From Rhodoferax sp. (GTDB lineage Bacteria; Pseudomonadota; Gammaproteobacteria; Burkholderiales; Burkholderiaceae_C): a stretch of 64,000 bases of DNA. The stretch spans positions 148,165 through 212,164 of the forward strand of contig PKWM01000048.1 of NCBI GenBank assembly GCA_003133245.1. Direction: 5' to 3'. Positions within the stretch are counted from its first letter, which is position 1, and every line of letters begins with the position of its first letter. Positions 28,183 through 38,330 of this stretch are shown here, in pieces. The notes under the pieces are model-generated. The model searched no databases and was not told where the DNA came from. It saw only the letters and a program-made list of their open reading frames with translations. The position numbers and the translations under genes were made by a program.

Positions 28183-29229
28183 ATGAACCAACCTCAACTC
28201 AACCGCCGCATCTTTGTCGCTGGTACAGCGCTGTTGGCGGGGTCTTTGCCAGCAGCTCCGCTGTGGTCTCAAACGCGGCCAGAGAAAACAAAAATCTCCA
28301 TCGCCGTTGTGGACAAGGCAAGTTTTTATCATCTGCCACTGACCATCGCGGAGCAGCTCGGTTACTTCAAGGCCGAAGGTCTGGAGGTTCAAATCCTCGA
28401 TTTCCCCGGCGATGCGCGCGCGCTGCTAGCGACCGGCAGCGGCGGCGCTGATGTGATCTCTGGCGCATATGAACACACCATTGAGCTACAGTCCGTGGGG
28501 CAAAAATTTCAGGCTTTTGTATTGCAGAGCCGCGCCCCCGCAATTGCCATGGGGGTATCGCTTAAAACCATGCCGAATTTCAAAGCAGTGGCAGACCTCA
28601 AGGGCAAGAGAATCGGTGTTTCAACCCTGGGTTCGTTAACGCATGGGGTGGTCAAGCTGGTTTTAGCGCGTGTCGGTCTCAAGACTAACGACGTGAGCCT
28701 GGTTCCTGTTGGCACTGCTGCCGAGGCGCTGACAGCGTTTCGTGCCGGTCAGATTGATGCCCTTTGCAATGTCGATCCGGTGCTGACCCTGCTGGAGCAA
28801 AAGAGCGAGATTCGCCTCATCGCCGATACTCGTACGCTCAAAGACACGATGCGTGTCTTTGGCGGTGTCATGCCGGCGGCTTGCCTCTATGCAGCGCTGA
28901 ATTTTGTGCAAAAAAACCCAATCATTGTGCAGGCTTTGACCCATGCGATGGTACGCAGCCTGAAGTGGCTGCAAACGGCAGGCCCTGGCGACCTTATTAA
29001 AACAGTGCCGGAAGCCTACCTGCTGGGGGATCGGGCTTTGTACCTGGCGGCGTTCAACAAGCTACGCGAGGCCATTTCTACCGACGGTCTGATCCCAGAA
29101 GAGGGCCCACGAACCGCCTTGCGGGCGCTGGCCAGTTTTGACTCAACCATGAAGATCGACAAAATCGAGCTTGCTCAAACCTACACCAACGAGTTTGCCA
29201 CGAAGGCCAAAGTGCGCTTCAAAGCCTGA
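28183..29229 (+). CDS. SsuA/TauA-like ABC transporter substrate-binding protein
   Basis: 348 residues. The N-terminus NRRIFVAGTALLAGSLPA looks like a twin-arginine or Sec signal. The mature domain has NMT1/THI5-like features: KASFYHLPLTIAEQLGYFKAEG, LATGSGGADVISGAYEHTIE and LKGKRIGVSTLGSLTHGVVK. It binds a small solute such as a sulfonate, nitrate or pyrimidine precursor; the ligand is not evident. It stands alone: no permease or ATPase gene lies beside it. It converges on mltD with a 22-base gap. Confidence 0.85.
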   Translation: MNQPQLNRRIFVAGTALLAGSLPAAPLWSQTRPEKTKISIAVVDKASFYHLPLTIAEQLGYFKAEGLEVQILDFPGDARALLATGSGGADVISGAYEHTIELQSVGQKFQAFVLQSRAPAIAMGVSLKTMPNFKAVADLKGKRIGVSTLGSLTHGVVKLVLARVGLKTNDVSLVPVGTAAEALTAFRAGQIDALCNVDPVLTLLEQKSEIRLIADTRTLKDTMRVFGGVMPAACLYAALNFVQKNPIIVQALTHAMVRSLKWLQTAGPGDLIKTVPEAYLLGDRALYLAAFNKLREAISTDGLIPEEGPRTALRALASFDSTMKIDKIELAQTYTNEFATKAKVRFKA

Positions 29230-29251
29230 AGCCAAAACCAACTTTCCCGGA

Positions 29252-30691
29252 TTATTTATGGGCCAGTTGGGTCGATTTGCTAATTTTCTTGAGCGCGTGT
29301 CGTGAGCCTGGTTTAGTCTTTGCCCTGGCTGTCGCCGGGCTCCTGGCTTTTGTTTTGCTGCGGGCTGCCGGGTGGCCTGTTTTGGAAGTTTTGCGCTTGT
29401 TCACAACTTCCGGGGACAAGGTCAACTGGCCATTGTCTGCCAGATGCACCCCAACATCAGTTTCGAGATGGACCGAGCGTGGCACCAGCAGGCTCGACCC
29501 GGCCTTGATCAACACCCGGGCCGGAATCTTGTTGACGCTGCGCAGCTCGGCCTCCGTCATGCCCACGTGTTTGGCCGCAACAGACGGCTTCATGGTACTG
29601 GGTGCCTGCCAAACGGTCCAACTCGCCAACTGACCAGCGCTGTAGGCTGCCAGATTGCGCTGAAAGATAACCGCGTTGTCCCACGGCAACAGGATTTGAG
29701 GGGTGCCGGCAGCCAGGATGACGGGACGGCTGGCTGATGAGTTGAGCGCCTTGAAATCTTCCAGCGGCACTTCGGCCAGTTTGGCCGCCAGTGCCACATC
29801 CATGTCGCGTTGAATATCGACCGCCTGGAAGTAGGGGTGATTTTCAATCAACGGCAAACGCGCGCTAAAGGCCTCTGGGTTTGACAAAAGATTTTTTACA
29901 GCCTGTAGTTTTGGCACATAAAGACGGGTTTCCTCAGGCAGCTTGAGATCGGTGTAACTGATACCCAAACCAGCCTTCTGGTTTTTTGCAATGGCACGCG
30001 CCACACTGCCTTCACCCCAGTTGTAGGCCGCCAATGCCAGTTGCCAGTCGCCAAACATGTCATGGAGCTTTTGCAGGTAGTCCAGGGCGGCGCGGGTCGA
30101 GGCCAGCACATCGCGTCGGTCGTCACGGAAAGCGTTCTGTTTGAGCTCGAAGGATTTGCCGGTGGCTGGCATGAATTGCCACATGCCCGCAGCTTTGGCA
30201 CTGGAGACGGCTTGCGGGTTGAAAGCGCTCTCTATAAATGGCAGCAGCGCCAGCTCGGTCGGCATGTTGCGCCGCTCCAGCTCTTCAACAATATAAAACA
30301 GGTATTTACGCGAGCGCTCAGTCATGCGCAGCACATAGTCGGGCCGGGTGTTGTACCACTGCTCGCGGTTGGTCACCAGATCATTCTCCAGATTGGGCAT
30401 GGCAAAGCCACGCTGGATGCGCTCCCATAAATCGGCCGGTGGCGTCAATTGGGTTACCGCCCTTGAGCTGGTTTGCGCTGCTGTAATGGGTTGCAAGGCG
30501 CCACTCGGGATGAAGGAGCTGGTGGCATTGGAGGCCAATGGGTTGGACCTGGAGACTGCCGATCCGGCCAGGGTGTCAACCCCATCCGGGTTGGACGGCG
30601 TGATCACACCAGTGCTGGCGCAGCCGCTCAGCCCGAGGAGAATCATCAGACCAACCAAAGTGAATGATTTAATCAAGACTGGTCTTTCCAT
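29252..30691 (-). CDS. mltD: Membrane-bound lytic murein transglycosylase D-like lipoprotein
   Basis: 479 residues. A lipoprotein signal ([13 protein letters not shown], lipobox Cys at about 24) is followed by the SLT catalytic domain (about 115-270), with the catalytic glutamate in [17 protein letters not shown], then [13 protein letters not shown] and [18 protein letters not shown]-terminal LysM-like region follows, and a very basic Lys/Ser/Thr/Ala-rich tail closes the protein. It cleaves peptidoglycan strands from the outer membrane. Its first 19 bases overlap the end of gloB, the usual neighbour. Confidence 0.92.
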   Translation of the reverse strand: MERPVLIKSFTLVGLMILLGLSGCASTGVITPSNPDGVDTLAGSAVSRSNPLASNATSSFIPSGALQPITAAQTSSRAVTQLTPPADLWERIQRGFAMPNLENDLVTNREQWYNTRPDYVLRMTERSRKYLFYIVEELERRNMPTELALLPFIESAFNPQAVSSAKAAGMWQFMPATGKSFELKQNAFRDDRRDVLASTRAALDYLQKLHDMFGDWQLALAAYNWGEGSVARAIAKNQKAGLGISYTDLKLPEETRLYVPKLQAVKNLLSNPEAFSARLPLIENHPYFQAVDIQRDMDVALAAKLAEVPLEDFKALNSSASRPVILAAGTPQILLPWDNAVIFQRNLAAYSAGQLASWTVWQAPSTMKPSVAAKHVGMTEAELRSVNKIPARVLIKAGSSLLVPRSVHLETDVGVHLADNGQLTLSPEVVNKRKTSKTGHPAARSKTKARSPATARAKTKPGSRHALKKISKSTQLAHK

Positions 30692-31440
30692 TGGCGCAGG
30701 GCAGCAAAGATACCGACCTCATCAATGGCGGTGGCGTCAAAGCCGCGCACGGCCGCAATCACCGAGGCTTCGCGCGTGCGCAAAAACGGGTTGACTTGAC
30801 GCTCCAACAACAAAGTCGAGGGTAACGTCGGCAGCTGTTTCAAGCGCAGTGACCGGGCTTTGGCGCTGTACTCGACGATCGCCTGGTTGTTGGGCTCAAC
30901 CGCAGCAGCAAACGCCAGATTGCTCAAAGTGTATTCGTGCGCGCAGCAAACGCGGGTGGCCTCAGGCAGCGCCGCCAGTGCGTCAAGCGAGGCCAACATC
31001 TGGGCCGGGCTGCCTTCAAACAGACGACCGCAACCCGCGCTGAACAGCGTATCGCCGCAAAACAGCAAAGGGACCTCGTTCACCTCGGCACAGTAGTAGG
31101 CAATGTGGCCAGCGGTGTGGCCCGGCACGTCGATCACTTTGAAGTTCAAGCCCAGCGACGGCACCGAGTCGCCATCCTTGAGCCGGGTCAGTGGCTCGGG
31201 CATGAGTTCGCGCGCTGGACCAAACACTTTCGCTTGTGTGGCTTCACGCAAGGCAGCCACACCACCGGTGTGATCGGGGTGATGGTGCGTGACTAGAATG
31301 GCGTCGAGTTGCAAGCCCCGTTGTTGCAGGGCGTCGAGCACTGGTTGCGCGGCACCGGGGTCAACCACCAAGGCGTGTTGGGCATCGTGCAACAGCCAGA
31401 TATAGTTGTCGGAGAAGGCGGGTAGTGGAATTAACTGCAT
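30673..31440 (-). CDS. gloB: Hydroxyacylglutathione hydrolase (glyoxalase II)
   Basis: 255 residues of the metallo-beta-lactamase fold: the metal motif [10 protein letters not shown] (about 51-60), then [29 protein letters not shown] and [14 protein letters not shown]. The C-terminal helical domain that grips glutathione has [11 protein letters not shown]. It hydrolyses S-lactoylglutathione to lactate in methylglyoxal detoxification. A TATAAT on the minus strand (31451-31456) lies 10 bases before its ATG. It is divergent from the yafS-like gene and the start codons overlap head to head. Confidence 0.96.
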   Translation of the reverse strand: MQLIPLPAFSDNYIWLLHDAQHALVVDPGAAQPVLDALQQRGLQLDAILVTHHHPDHTGGVAALREATQAKVFGPARELMPEPLTRLKDGDSVPSLGLNFKVIDVPGHTAGHIAYYCAEVNEVPLLFCGDTLFSAGCGRLFEGSPAQMLASLDALAALPEATRVCCAHEYTLSNLAFAAAVEPNNQAIVEYSAKARSLRLKQLPTLPSTLLLERQVNPFLRTREASVIAAVRGFDATAIDEVGIFAALRQWKDQS

Positions 31441-32224
31441 GTGTGATCAAATTATAGGTTTTCGGGACTGGTTTGAGACACCGCCAGGACGCTATCTGCT
31501 CGCGTGGGAGAAAGCCCAATTGGATCTGGCCGTAACCAATATTTTTGGGTTTCATGCTTTGCAACTTGGTTTGCCCGAACTGCCAGGTCTGGCGGCCAAC
31601 CGCATACCCCACCGCTGGCTGGCCAACGATGCTACGACAGCGGGCGCTGACTTCATCACTGATTATTCGGCTTTGCCTTTTCCAGCGAACAGTCTGGATT
31701 TGATGCTGCTGCCGCATTCGCTGGAGGTGGCAAGTGATCCGCATGCTGCCCTGCGTGAGGCCGAGCGCGTATTGGTGCCCGAAGGGCGAGTTGTAATTTG
31801 TGGTTTCAATCCGGTTTCGCTCTGGGCGCTGCGGCAACGCCGTGCACGTCTTTATCGGCGACTCGGTTTAAGCCATCTGTTTTTGCCAGACGACGGCAAG
31901 TTCATTGGCTACTGGCGTTTGCGTGACTGGCTGGGTTTATTGGGATTTGAGGTGGAAATCGGTCGCTTCGGCTGTTACCGGCCTGCTTTCTCCAATGAAA
32001 AATGGCTACAGCGTTTTAACTGGATGGACCCGGTGGGCGCGCGCTGGTGGCCGATTTTCGGCGCTGTCTATTTTCTGGTGGCAGTCAAGCGTGTGCGCGG
32101 CATGACGCTGCTCAGCCCGGCCTGGAAGGCCGCCAGAATACCGGCGTCAGTGCCGGTTTCAGTAGCAAACAGTAACACTTTAAAAATGACCCCAAACAAC
32201 GAGAACAAAAGGACTTTTGATTGA
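31439..32224 (+). CDS. SAM-dependent methyltransferase, YafS-like
   Basis: 261 residues if begun at the ATG at 31439 (MCDQIIGF); a TTG 33 bases earlier would add 11 residues inside gloB. It contains a class I (type 11) methyltransferase domain: [21 protein letters not shown] and [24 protein letters not shown]. Gene order gloB-yafS-rnhA is the same as in E. coli, which supports this identity; the substrate is not known. A hydrophobic segment near the C-terminus ([14 protein letters not shown]) may touch the membrane. It overlaps rnhA by 4 bases. Confidence 0.82.
   Translation: MCDQIIGFRDWFETPPGRYLLAWEKAQLDLAVTNIFGFHALQLGLPELPGLAANRIPHRWLANDATTAGADFITDYSALPFPANSLDLMLLPHSLEVASDPHAALREAERVLVPEGRVVICGFNPVSLWALRQRRARLYRRLGLSHLFLPDDGKFIGYWRLRDWLGLLGFEVEIGRFGCYRPAFSNEKWLQRFNWMDPVGARWWPIFGAVYFLVAVKRVRGMTLLSPAWKAARIPASVPVSVANSNTLKMTPNNENKRTFD
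31451..31456 (-). promoter_or_regulatory. -10 box of gloB
   Basis: A perfect TATAAT on the minus strand, ending 10 bases before the gloB ATG. The expected start point leaves a leader of only 4-5 bases, so the gloB mRNA may be nearly leaderless. No good -35 was found. The box lies inside the beginning of the yafS-like coding region. Confidence 0.5.
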
Positions 32225-32670
32225 ACTCGATCGATATTTACACCGATGGCGCCTGCAAAGGCAACCCCGGGCCGGGTGGCTGGGGCGCGCTGCTCAAGAC
32301 AAAAGACACGCAAAAAGAGTTGTGCGGCGGCGAATTACTTACCACCAATAACCGCATGGAGATGACGGCGGTGATTGAGGCGCTCTCAGCTTTGAAACGT
32401 CCCTGTCACGTGGGGCTGCACGTGGACAGCCAGTATGTGCTCAAAGGCATGACCGAGTGGCTGCCAGGCTGGAAGGCCCGTGGCTGGAAAACAGCCGCCA
32501 AGGCGCCGGTCAAAAATGTGGACTTGTGGCAGCGGCTCGATACCCTGGTGAGTGGCGCGGGTCACAAGATCGACTGGCACTGGGTCAAGGGCCATAACGG
32601 GCACCCCGGCAACGAGCGCGCCGACGAGCTGGCCAACCAAGGGGTGGAGCAGGCGCTGCAACGGCGTTGA
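32221..32670 (+). CDS. rnhA: Ribonuclease HI
   Basis: 149 residues from a TTG start at 32221; AAAAGGA lies 8 bases ahead, and the start overlaps the upstream stop (TTGA). The catalytic residues are all present: Asp in [16 protein letters not shown], Glu in [12 protein letters not shown], Asp in [10 protein letters not shown] and Asp in [12 protein letters not shown], plus His in KGHNGHPGN. It degrades RNA in RNA-DNA hybrids. It converges on moeA with 7 bases between. Confidence 0.97.
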   Translation: MNSIDIYTDGACKGNPGPGGWGALLKTKDTQKELCGGELLTTNNRMEMTAVIEALSALKRPCHVGLHVDSQYVLKGMTEWLPGWKARGWKTAAKAPVKNVDLWQRLDTLVSGAGHKIDWHWVKGHNGHPGNERADELANQGVEQALQRR

Positions 32671-32677
32671 GTCGGCT

Positions 32678-33946
32678 TCAGATCACGCCTTCAAACATCA
32701 TCACATCCACTTCATCGCCCAGGGCAACATTGCCCTGGTTGTGGTGCAGCACGATCAGGCCGTTGGCCTGCACCATTGAGCTGAGCACGCCCGAGCCCTG
32801 GTTGCCGGTGGTCCTGACTTGCAGCGAGCCGTCCGGGGCGTTGCTGACGATGCCGCGCTGATACTCGGTGCGACCCGGCTTCTTGCGGATTACCTCGCTG
32901 CTATGGGCCTTGAGCAGCGGCGCTGGCGCTGCCGTGCTGCCCATCATTTTCAAAAGAGCCGGACGCACAAAAGCCAGAAAGGTCACCATCACGGCCACTG
33001 GATTGCCGGGCAGGCCAAACAATACTGATTTACCAATGCGCCCCACTGCCAGTGGCCGCCCCGGGCGCATGGCAATCTTCCAGAAAGCGACGTCGCCGAG
33101 CTGGTGCATCATGGCCTTGGTGTAATCGGCTTCGCCCACGCTGACACCACCGCTGGTAATGACGGCATCGGCCTGGCTTGCTGCCTGTTTGAAGGCGGAT
33201 TCCAGCAGCGCCGGCTGGTCGCCGACCACGCCAAGGTCGAGCACGTCGCAACCCAGCCGTTGCAGTAATCCCGTCACGGTGAAGCGGTTGCTGTCATAGA
33301 CGGCACCCTCGCGCGGCGCTTGGCCCAGGCTCAAAATTTCGTCGCCGGTGGAGAAATAAGCGACTCGCAACTTGCGCCAAACCTTAATTTTTTCGATGCC
33401 CAAACTGGCCAGCAGTCCCAGCGCAGCAGGGGTGAGTAGTGCGCCCTTTTGCAGCGCTGGCTGACCTTGCAGAAGGTCTTCACCCAGTTTTCGACGGTTG
33501 TCACCGGCACGCAGCAAACCCGCAGGGATGGTGATGCCAGACTCAACCGCCGCTCTCGCCAGCTCTTGCGGCACCACGGTGTCAAGACCCTTGGGCATCA
33601 CGGCACCGGTCATGATCTTCACGCATTGCCCTGGTTGAACCTGGCCTTGCCAGGCTTTTCCAGCCAATGCGGTACCGACGACTTTCAGGTTCAGTGCACT
33701 GGTGCTGGAGAGTTGCGCCCCGTCAAAGGCGTAGCCATCCATGGCCGAGTTGTCATGCGGGGGCACGCTGATGGGCGAAATGATATCGGCTGCCAGCACG
33801 CGTGCAAGCGCCTGAAAAATTCCTGTTTCTTCTGATTCGCTGATCGGCGCGACCAACTCTGACAAAAAAACATTGACCGTCTCCGCACGCAAGGCCTGCG
33901 GGTCGTAGCCCTCCAGTTCGGCAGCAATTTGCGCCAGCGTTTTCAT
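32678..33946 (-). CDS. moeA: Molybdopterin molybdenumtransferase MoeA
   Basis: 422 residues. Signatures: [35 protein letters not shown], the MogA-like domain [19 protein letters not shown] and [15 protein letters not shown]. It inserts molybdenum into adenylylated molybdopterin. It is the last gene of the moaA-mobA-moeA run; its start overlaps the mobA stop as ATGA (33943-33946). Confidence 0.96.
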   Translation of the reverse strand: MKTLAQIAAELEGYDPQALRAETVNVFLSELVAPISESEETGIFQALARVLAADIISPISVPPHDNSAMDGYAFDGAQLSSTSALNLKVVGTALAGKAWQGQVQPGQCVKIMTGAVMPKGLDTVVPQELARAAVESGITIPAGLLRAGDNRRKLGEDLLQGQPALQKGALLTPAALGLLASLGIEKIKVWRKLRVAYFSTGDEILSLGQAPREGAVYDSNRFTVTGLLQRLGCDVLDLGVVGDQPALLESAFKQAASQADAVITSGGVSVGEADYTKAMMHQLGDVAFWKIAMRPGRPLAVGRIGKSVLFGLPGNPVAVMVTFLAFVRPALLKMMGSTAAPAPLLKAHSSEVIRKKPGRTEYQRGIVSNAPDGSLQVRTTGNQGSGVLSSMVQANGLIVLHHNQGNVALGDEVDVMMFEGVI

Positions 33947-34572
33947 TGGGTGCGTTCCAATTGATGCAGTTGCGCCAATGTGTTGACGTTGAAGAAAGCT
34001 TGTGGGTCATCGCCTGGCTGGTCAAACGGCACCAGCACCATTTTTTGCCGGGCAGTCCAGGCATCAGTCTTGCGGCCACCGTCGTGCGTGAATTTAATCA
34101 GGCTCTCCAACAGTTCCACACGCAGCAGGCAAAACACCGGCTGCGCGCGAATTTGCACTTGAGCATCCTGGCCGACTTCGGGTGCGCTGACCATGGCAAT
34201 GTCGGCGTTTGAGCTCTGTAGCGCTTGCGCCAGCCGGGGTGCCAGATCGAGCGGCAGTTGCGGCGTGTCGCACGGTACCGTCATCAGATAAGGCGTTTCA
34301 CAACGCTCCAGCCCGGTTAAAAACCCCGCCAACGGCCCGGCGTAGTCAGCCAGACCATCAGGCCAGACCGGTACGCCAAAAGATTCATAAGCAGCCAGAT
34401 TACGGTTGGCGTTGATCCAGATATTCTCGACACCGCCCATTTGCAGACGACGCAGGATGTGTAATGCCAGCGGCAGACCGTTGAAGCTTTGCAAACCTTT
34501 GTCGGCGCCGCCCATGCGGGTGCCGCGACCACCGGCCAGGATCAAGCCGGTAATGTCATTCAGGTTGATCAC
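33943..34572 (-). CDS. mobA: Molybdenum cofactor guanylyltransferase
   Basis: 209 residues. The nucleotide-binding signature [19 protein letters not shown] is at about 11-29, followed by [13 protein letters not shown] and the metal-binding [15 protein letters not shown]. The C-terminus has the conserved AFFNVNT region. It attaches GMP to Mo-molybdopterin to make MGD for DMSO-reductase-family enzymes. It is separated from moaA by one base and overlaps moeA. Confidence 0.95.
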   Translation of the reverse strand: MINLNDITGLILAGGRGTRMGGADKGLQSFNGLPLALHILRRLQMGGVENIWINANRNLAAYESFGVPVWPDGLADYAGPLAGFLTGLERCETPYLMTVPCDTPQLPLDLAPRLAQALQSSNADIAMVSAPEVGQDAQVQIRAQPVFCLLRVELLESLIKFTHDGGRKTDAWTARQKMVLVPFDQPGDDPQAFFNVNTLAQLHQLERTQ

Positions 34573-34573
34573 T

Positions 34574-35653
34574 TTAGCCTCCGATGTAACTCATTTCAAC
34601 GCGTCGTATGACGCTGCCCGCGTCCGCTGGCAAGGCACTGCGAAGCTCGGAATAATGATCCGTGCGGTCCTGCCAGATGCGGCCGATGGCAGCGCCCAGA
34701 TCAGCGTCTGCGCCATCGGCACGGATCAGTGCGCGTAAGTCGTAGCCATGGGAGGCAAACAGGCACAGGTAGAGTTTGCCTTCGGTCGAGAGACGGGCCC
34801 GGTTGCAGTCGCCACAGAAGGCTTGCGTGACGCTGCTGATAAGACCAATTTCACCCGCCACCGGGTCGTGCCGGCCGGCAGCGTCGGCATAACCCCAGCG
34901 CGCCGCAGTTTCACCTGGCCTGGAGGGTTCGAGTGGCACCAATGGCAGCTCGTCACCGATCAGTTTGATCACTTCGCTGGACGGTAGCACCTCGTTCATG
35001 CGCCAGCCGTTGGTTGCGCCGACATCCATGTACTCGATCAAACGCAACACCATGCCGGAGCCTTTGAAACGTCTGGCCATCGGTAAAATTTCATTCTCGT
35101 TGGTGCCACGCTTGACCACCATATTGATCTTGATCGGCCCCAGGCCCGCCTCCTGTGCCGCCTCAATACCGGCGAGCACTTCTGCAACCGGAAAATCGAC
35201 GTCGTTCATGCGGCGAAACACCGCATCATCGAGGGCATCCAGGCTGACCGTCACACGTTGCAGACCGGCGGCCTTGAGCGCGTGTGCCTTACGGGCCAGC
35301 AGCGCGCCATTGGTGGTGAGCGTGACGTCCAGAGTGCGGCCCGCCGGGGTGCGCAACGCTGCCAACTGCTCGATTAGCCGCTCAATGTTTTTGCGCAACA
35401 GCGGCTCGCCGCCGGTCAAGCGAATCTTTTCGATGCCATGCGCCACGAATACTTTGGTAATCCGGGTGATTTCTTCGAACGACAACAACGCGGTGTGTGG
35501 CAAATAACGGTAGTTCTGGTCAAAAACCTGTTTCGGCATGCAGTAGTTGCAGCGGAAGTTGCAGCGGTCGGTCACGCTGATACGCAAATCGCGCAAAGGC
35601 CGCTGGCGCTTATCGAGCAGCGGTAAAACCGGTGGTGTGTACGGTTCAGTCAT
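34574..35653 (-). CDS. moaA: GTP 3',8-cyclase MoaA (radical SAM)
   Basis: 359 residues. The radical-SAM cluster motif [10 protein letters not shown] is at about 28-37, the GTP-side motifs include [11 protein letters not shown], and the second iron-sulfur cluster cysteines are in [20 protein letters not shown]. The C-terminus ends in the required GG (SYIGG). It converts GTP to 3',8-cyclo-GTP, the first step of molybdopterin synthesis. moaC, moaD and moaE are not in the window. The start at 35653 is the first ATG of the frame. Confidence 0.97.
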   Translation of the reverse strand: MTEPYTPPVLPLLDKRQRPLRDLRISVTDRCNFRCNYCMPKQVFDQNYRYLPHTALLSFEEITRITKVFVAHGIEKIRLTGGEPLLRKNIERLIEQLAALRTPAGRTLDVTLTTNGALLARKAHALKAAGLQRVTVSLDALDDAVFRRMNDVDFPVAEVLAGIEAAQEAGLGPIKINMVVKRGTNENEILPMARRFKGSGMVLRLIEYMDVGATNGWRMNEVLPSSEVIKLIGDELPLVPLEPSRPGETAARWGYADAAGRHDPVAGEIGLISSVTQAFCGDCNRARLSTEGKLYLCLFASHGYDLRALIRADGADADLGAAIGRIWQDRTDHYSELRSALPADAGSVIRRVEMSYIGG

Positions 35654-35703
35654 GGGATTAGGTGTGCATCGGGTTCATGATCAGGTTTGATTCTGGCATG
35701 AAT

Positions 35704-35732
35704 AAAAAGACCCGCATCGAGCGGGTCTTTTT
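35704..35732 (-). terminator. Rho-independent terminator of hppA
   Basis: AAAAAGACCCGC (35704-35715) pairs perfectly with GCGGGTCTTTTT (35721-35732) around an ATCGA loop. On the minus strand it ends in a T-run and lies 17 bases after the hppA stop. It also separates hppA from moaA. Confidence 0.9.
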
Positions 35733-35749
35733 AGAGAACGCAATCTCGA

Positions 35750-37819
35750 TCAGCCGCCGTGAAGCTTCATCATCACCGGTACGATCAAAAGAGCCACAAT
35801 GTTGATGATCTTGATCAGCGGGTTGATCGCTGGGCCAGCTGTGTCTTTGTACGGATCACCCACGGTATCGCCAGTGACAGCGGCTTTGTGGGTTTCAGAG
35901 CCCTTGCCGCCAAAGTTGCCGTCCTCGATGTACTTCTTGGCATTGTCCCAGGCACCGCCACCGGTGCACATGGAGATGGCCACAAACAAACCGGTCACGA
36001 TGGTGCCCATCAGCAAGCCACCCAAAGCGGCCGGGCCAAGGATCAAGCCGACCAGAATCGGCACCACCACCGGCAGCAAGGAGGGAATCATCATCTCTTT
36101 AATAGCCGCCGTGGTCAGCATATCAACGGCCGTGCCGTACTCGGGTTTGGCCGTGCCTTCCATGATGCCTTTGATTTCCCTGAACTGGCGGCGAACTTCA
36201 ACCACCACCGCACCGGCGGCGCGGCCCACCGCTTCCATCGCCATGGCACCAAACAGGTAGGGAATCAGGCCACCGATGAACAAACCGATGATGACCATCG
36301 GGTTGCTCAAGTCAAAGCTGATGTGCGAGCCATAAGCATCGAGCTTATGGGTGTAGTCGGCAAACAGCACCAGTGCGGCCAGCCCGGCCGAGCCGATGGC
36401 ATAGCCTTTGGTGACAGCCTTGGTGGTGTTGCCAACCGCGTCGAGCGGGTCGGTGATGTCGCGCACGCTTTTGGGCATTTCAGCCATCTCGGCTATGCCG
36501 CCGGCGTTGTCAGTGATGGGGCCGTAGGCGTCCAGCGCGACCACAATGCCGGCCATGCTGAGCATGGAGGTGGCGGCAATCGCAATGCCATACAAACCAG
36601 CCAGTGCGAAGGCAGTATAGATCGCAACGCAGACAAACAAAACCGGCCAGGCGGTAGAGCGCATCGAGACGCCCAGACCGGCGATGATGTTGGTGCCGTG
36701 CCCGGTGGTGGACGCTTGTGCAATGTGCTTCACCGGTGGGTATTGGGTGCCGGTGTAGTACTCGGTGATCACCACCAGGGCGGCGGTCAGAACCAGGCCG
36801 ACGGCGCAGGCACCGAACAGTCTCATTTGAGTGCCGGAGGCGCTGATTGCGTTATCGGGGATCAGCCATTGCGTCACAAAGAAGAAAGCGACGAGTGACA
36901 AAACACCGGCGACCGCCAAACCTTTGTACAAGGCGGGCATCACATTCTTCATGCCGGGTGTCGCCTTGACGAAGAAACAACCAATGATCGACGCAACGAT
37001 GGAAACTGCCCCCAAAGCCAGTGGATAGACCACCGCGCTCATCCCGGCACCGGCGACCAACAAGGCACCCAGCACCATGGTTGCAATCAGTGTGACAGCG
37101 TAGGTTTCAAACAGGTCAGCGGCCATGCCGGCGCAGTCGCCGACGTTATCGCCCACGTTGTCGGCAATCACGGCCGGGTTGCGCGGGTCGTCTTCGGGAA
37201 TGCCCGCTTCAACCTTGCCTACCAGATCAGCACCGACATCAGCGCCTTTGGTGAAAATACCACCGCCCAAACGGGCAAAAATGGAAATCAGGGAGGAGCC
37301 AAAAGCAAAGCCAATCAGCGGATTGAGCAACTGGGCCATGCTTTTATCGGGCGTCAGGTTGCCGTTGCTCACCAGGAACCAGAAGAAACCGGTAACACCG
37401 AGCAACCCCAGACCCACCACCAGCATGCCGGTGATGGCGCCGCCACGAAAGGCGACGTCGAGTGCCGGGCCAATGCCACGGGTGGCCGCTTGCGCGGTGC
37501 GTACATTGGCACGCACCGAGACGTTCATGCCAATGAAGCCGCATGAGCCTGAGAGCACGGCACCAATGATGAAGCCAACGGCGCTCAAACCGTCAAGAAA
37601 GACACCAATCAAAATAGCCAGCACCACGCCAACGATGGCAATGGTTTTGTATTGCCGCGCCAGATAAGCGGCGGCGCCGGTTTGAATGGCGGCTGAAATT
37701 TCCTGCATGCGCGCATTGCCGGCATCCTGGGAAAGAATCCAGCTGCGCGCCCAAAAGCCGTAAGCCACGGCGATAAAGCCACAAATAAGCGCCAGAATCA
37801 GCGCTGGGTTGCCTGTCAT
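35750..37819 (-). CDS. hppA: Membrane-bound proton-translocating pyrophosphatase
   Basis: 689 residues from the ATG at 37819, supported by GGAGA about 6 bases ahead; an in-frame extension of 37 codons upstream is not credible. About 16 membrane helices. Active-site motifs: [52 protein letters not shown] and [19 protein letters not shown]. The string [10 protein letters not shown] has Lys at the position that marks potassium-independent H+-pumping enzymes, whereas potassium-dependent ones have Ala. It couples pyrophosphate hydrolysis to proton export. NadE, downstream on the other strand, makes pyrophosphate, but a functional link is only a suggestion. Confidence 0.96.
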   Translation of the reverse strand: MTGNPALILALICGFIAVAYGFWARSWILSQDAGNARMQEISAAIQTGAAAYLARQYKTIAIVGVVLAILIGVFLDGLSAVGFIIGAVLSGSCGFIGMNVSVRANVRTAQAATRGIGPALDVAFRGGAITGMLVVGLGLLGVTGFFWFLVSNGNLTPDKSMAQLLNPLIGFAFGSSLISIFARLGGGIFTKGADVGADLVGKVEAGIPEDDPRNPAVIADNVGDNVGDCAGMAADLFETYAVTLIATMVLGALLVAGAGMSAVVYPLALGAVSIVASIIGCFFVKATPGMKNVMPALYKGLAVAGVLSLVAFFFVTQWLIPDNAISASGTQMRLFGACAVGLVLTAALVVITEYYTGTQYPPVKHIAQASTTGHGTNIIAGLGVSMRSTAWPVLFVCVAIYTAFALAGLYGIAIAATSMLSMAGIVVALDAYGPITDNAGGIAEMAEMPKSVRDITDPLDAVGNTTKAVTKGYAIGSAGLAALVLFADYTHKLDAYGSHISFDLSNPMVIIGLFIGGLIPYLFGAMAMEAVGRAAGAVVVEVRRQFREIKGIMEGTAKPEYGTAVDMLTTAAIKEMMIPSLLPVVVPILVGLILGPAALGGLLMGTIVTGLFVAISMCTGGGAWDNAKKYIEDGNFGGKGSETHKAAVTGDTVGDPYKDTAGPAINPLIKIINIVALLIVPVMMKLHGG

Positions 37820-37990
37820 ATAGATCTCCTGTCTGTTGTTTCGCGAGGTGGTGGTGCGACGCAATCGGCACCACCGCTGCGTTGCTTCCTCGCCGTAAAA
37901 CATCAGTGCTTGATGCAGGCGATTGGCCAACGGGCAGACTGTACCGTGAAATATCCCAGGTTTTTAAGCTTAACCTGCTGAAGAGTAAAT

Positions 37991-38013
37991 AAACTAGGGT
38001 TAATCCCTAGTTT
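37991..38013. promoter_or_regulatory. Perfect palindrome upstream of hppA, probable operator
   Basis: AAACTAGGG (37991-37999) and CCCTAGTTT (38005-38013) are perfect inverted repeats around TTAAT, in an AT-rich stretch about 175 bases before the hppA start. There is no T-run and no nearby gene end, so an operator is the best reading. The regulator is unknown. Confidence 0.55.
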
Positions 38014-38129
38014 TGCTGACTTAACGCAATTTACGGCAAGCGCCCGGTCGCATGCCGGAGCCAGGGTTTTGCCGCTGCGCGCGTATCATGCGACGACACA
38101 AGCTACCCGCCGCAAAATATTCAAGACCT

Positions 38130-38294
38130 TAGTACTCAGACACAGAAATATCGAAATATGAAAGCGCGTCTTCGCACCCATGCCGGCGTTGCAAATCCTC
38201 GCCATAGCCACAGCTATGTCTGCGGTTTGCGCCTAGTCCTGAGCGCGAATCCATCACTTTCATTTTGTTCCGATACCTCTGTGTCTGAGTACTA
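38130..38294. mobile_element. MITE-like element with 17-bp terminal inverted repeats
   Basis: A 165-base unit between hppA and nadE. The ends TAGTACTCAGACACAGA (38130-38146) and its exact reverse complement (38278-38294) are perfect 17-base inverted repeats, and similarity continues inward for about 20 more bases with mismatches. The flanks also pair partly (ACCT and AGGT). The 60-codon frame inside on the minus strand is not a recognisable protein. Its structure fits a small non-autonomous transposable or palindromic repeat element; no transposase is present. Confidence 0.65.
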
Positions 38295-38330
38295 GGTGGT
38301 TGAAGTTTCACATCAATTTACAACGCTGCT

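Noticed and set aside
35759..36898. 379-codon open frame antisense to hppA
   Set aside because: It is His/Gly-rich low-complexity translation of a membrane protein gene's complement; hppA motifs are complete on the other strand.
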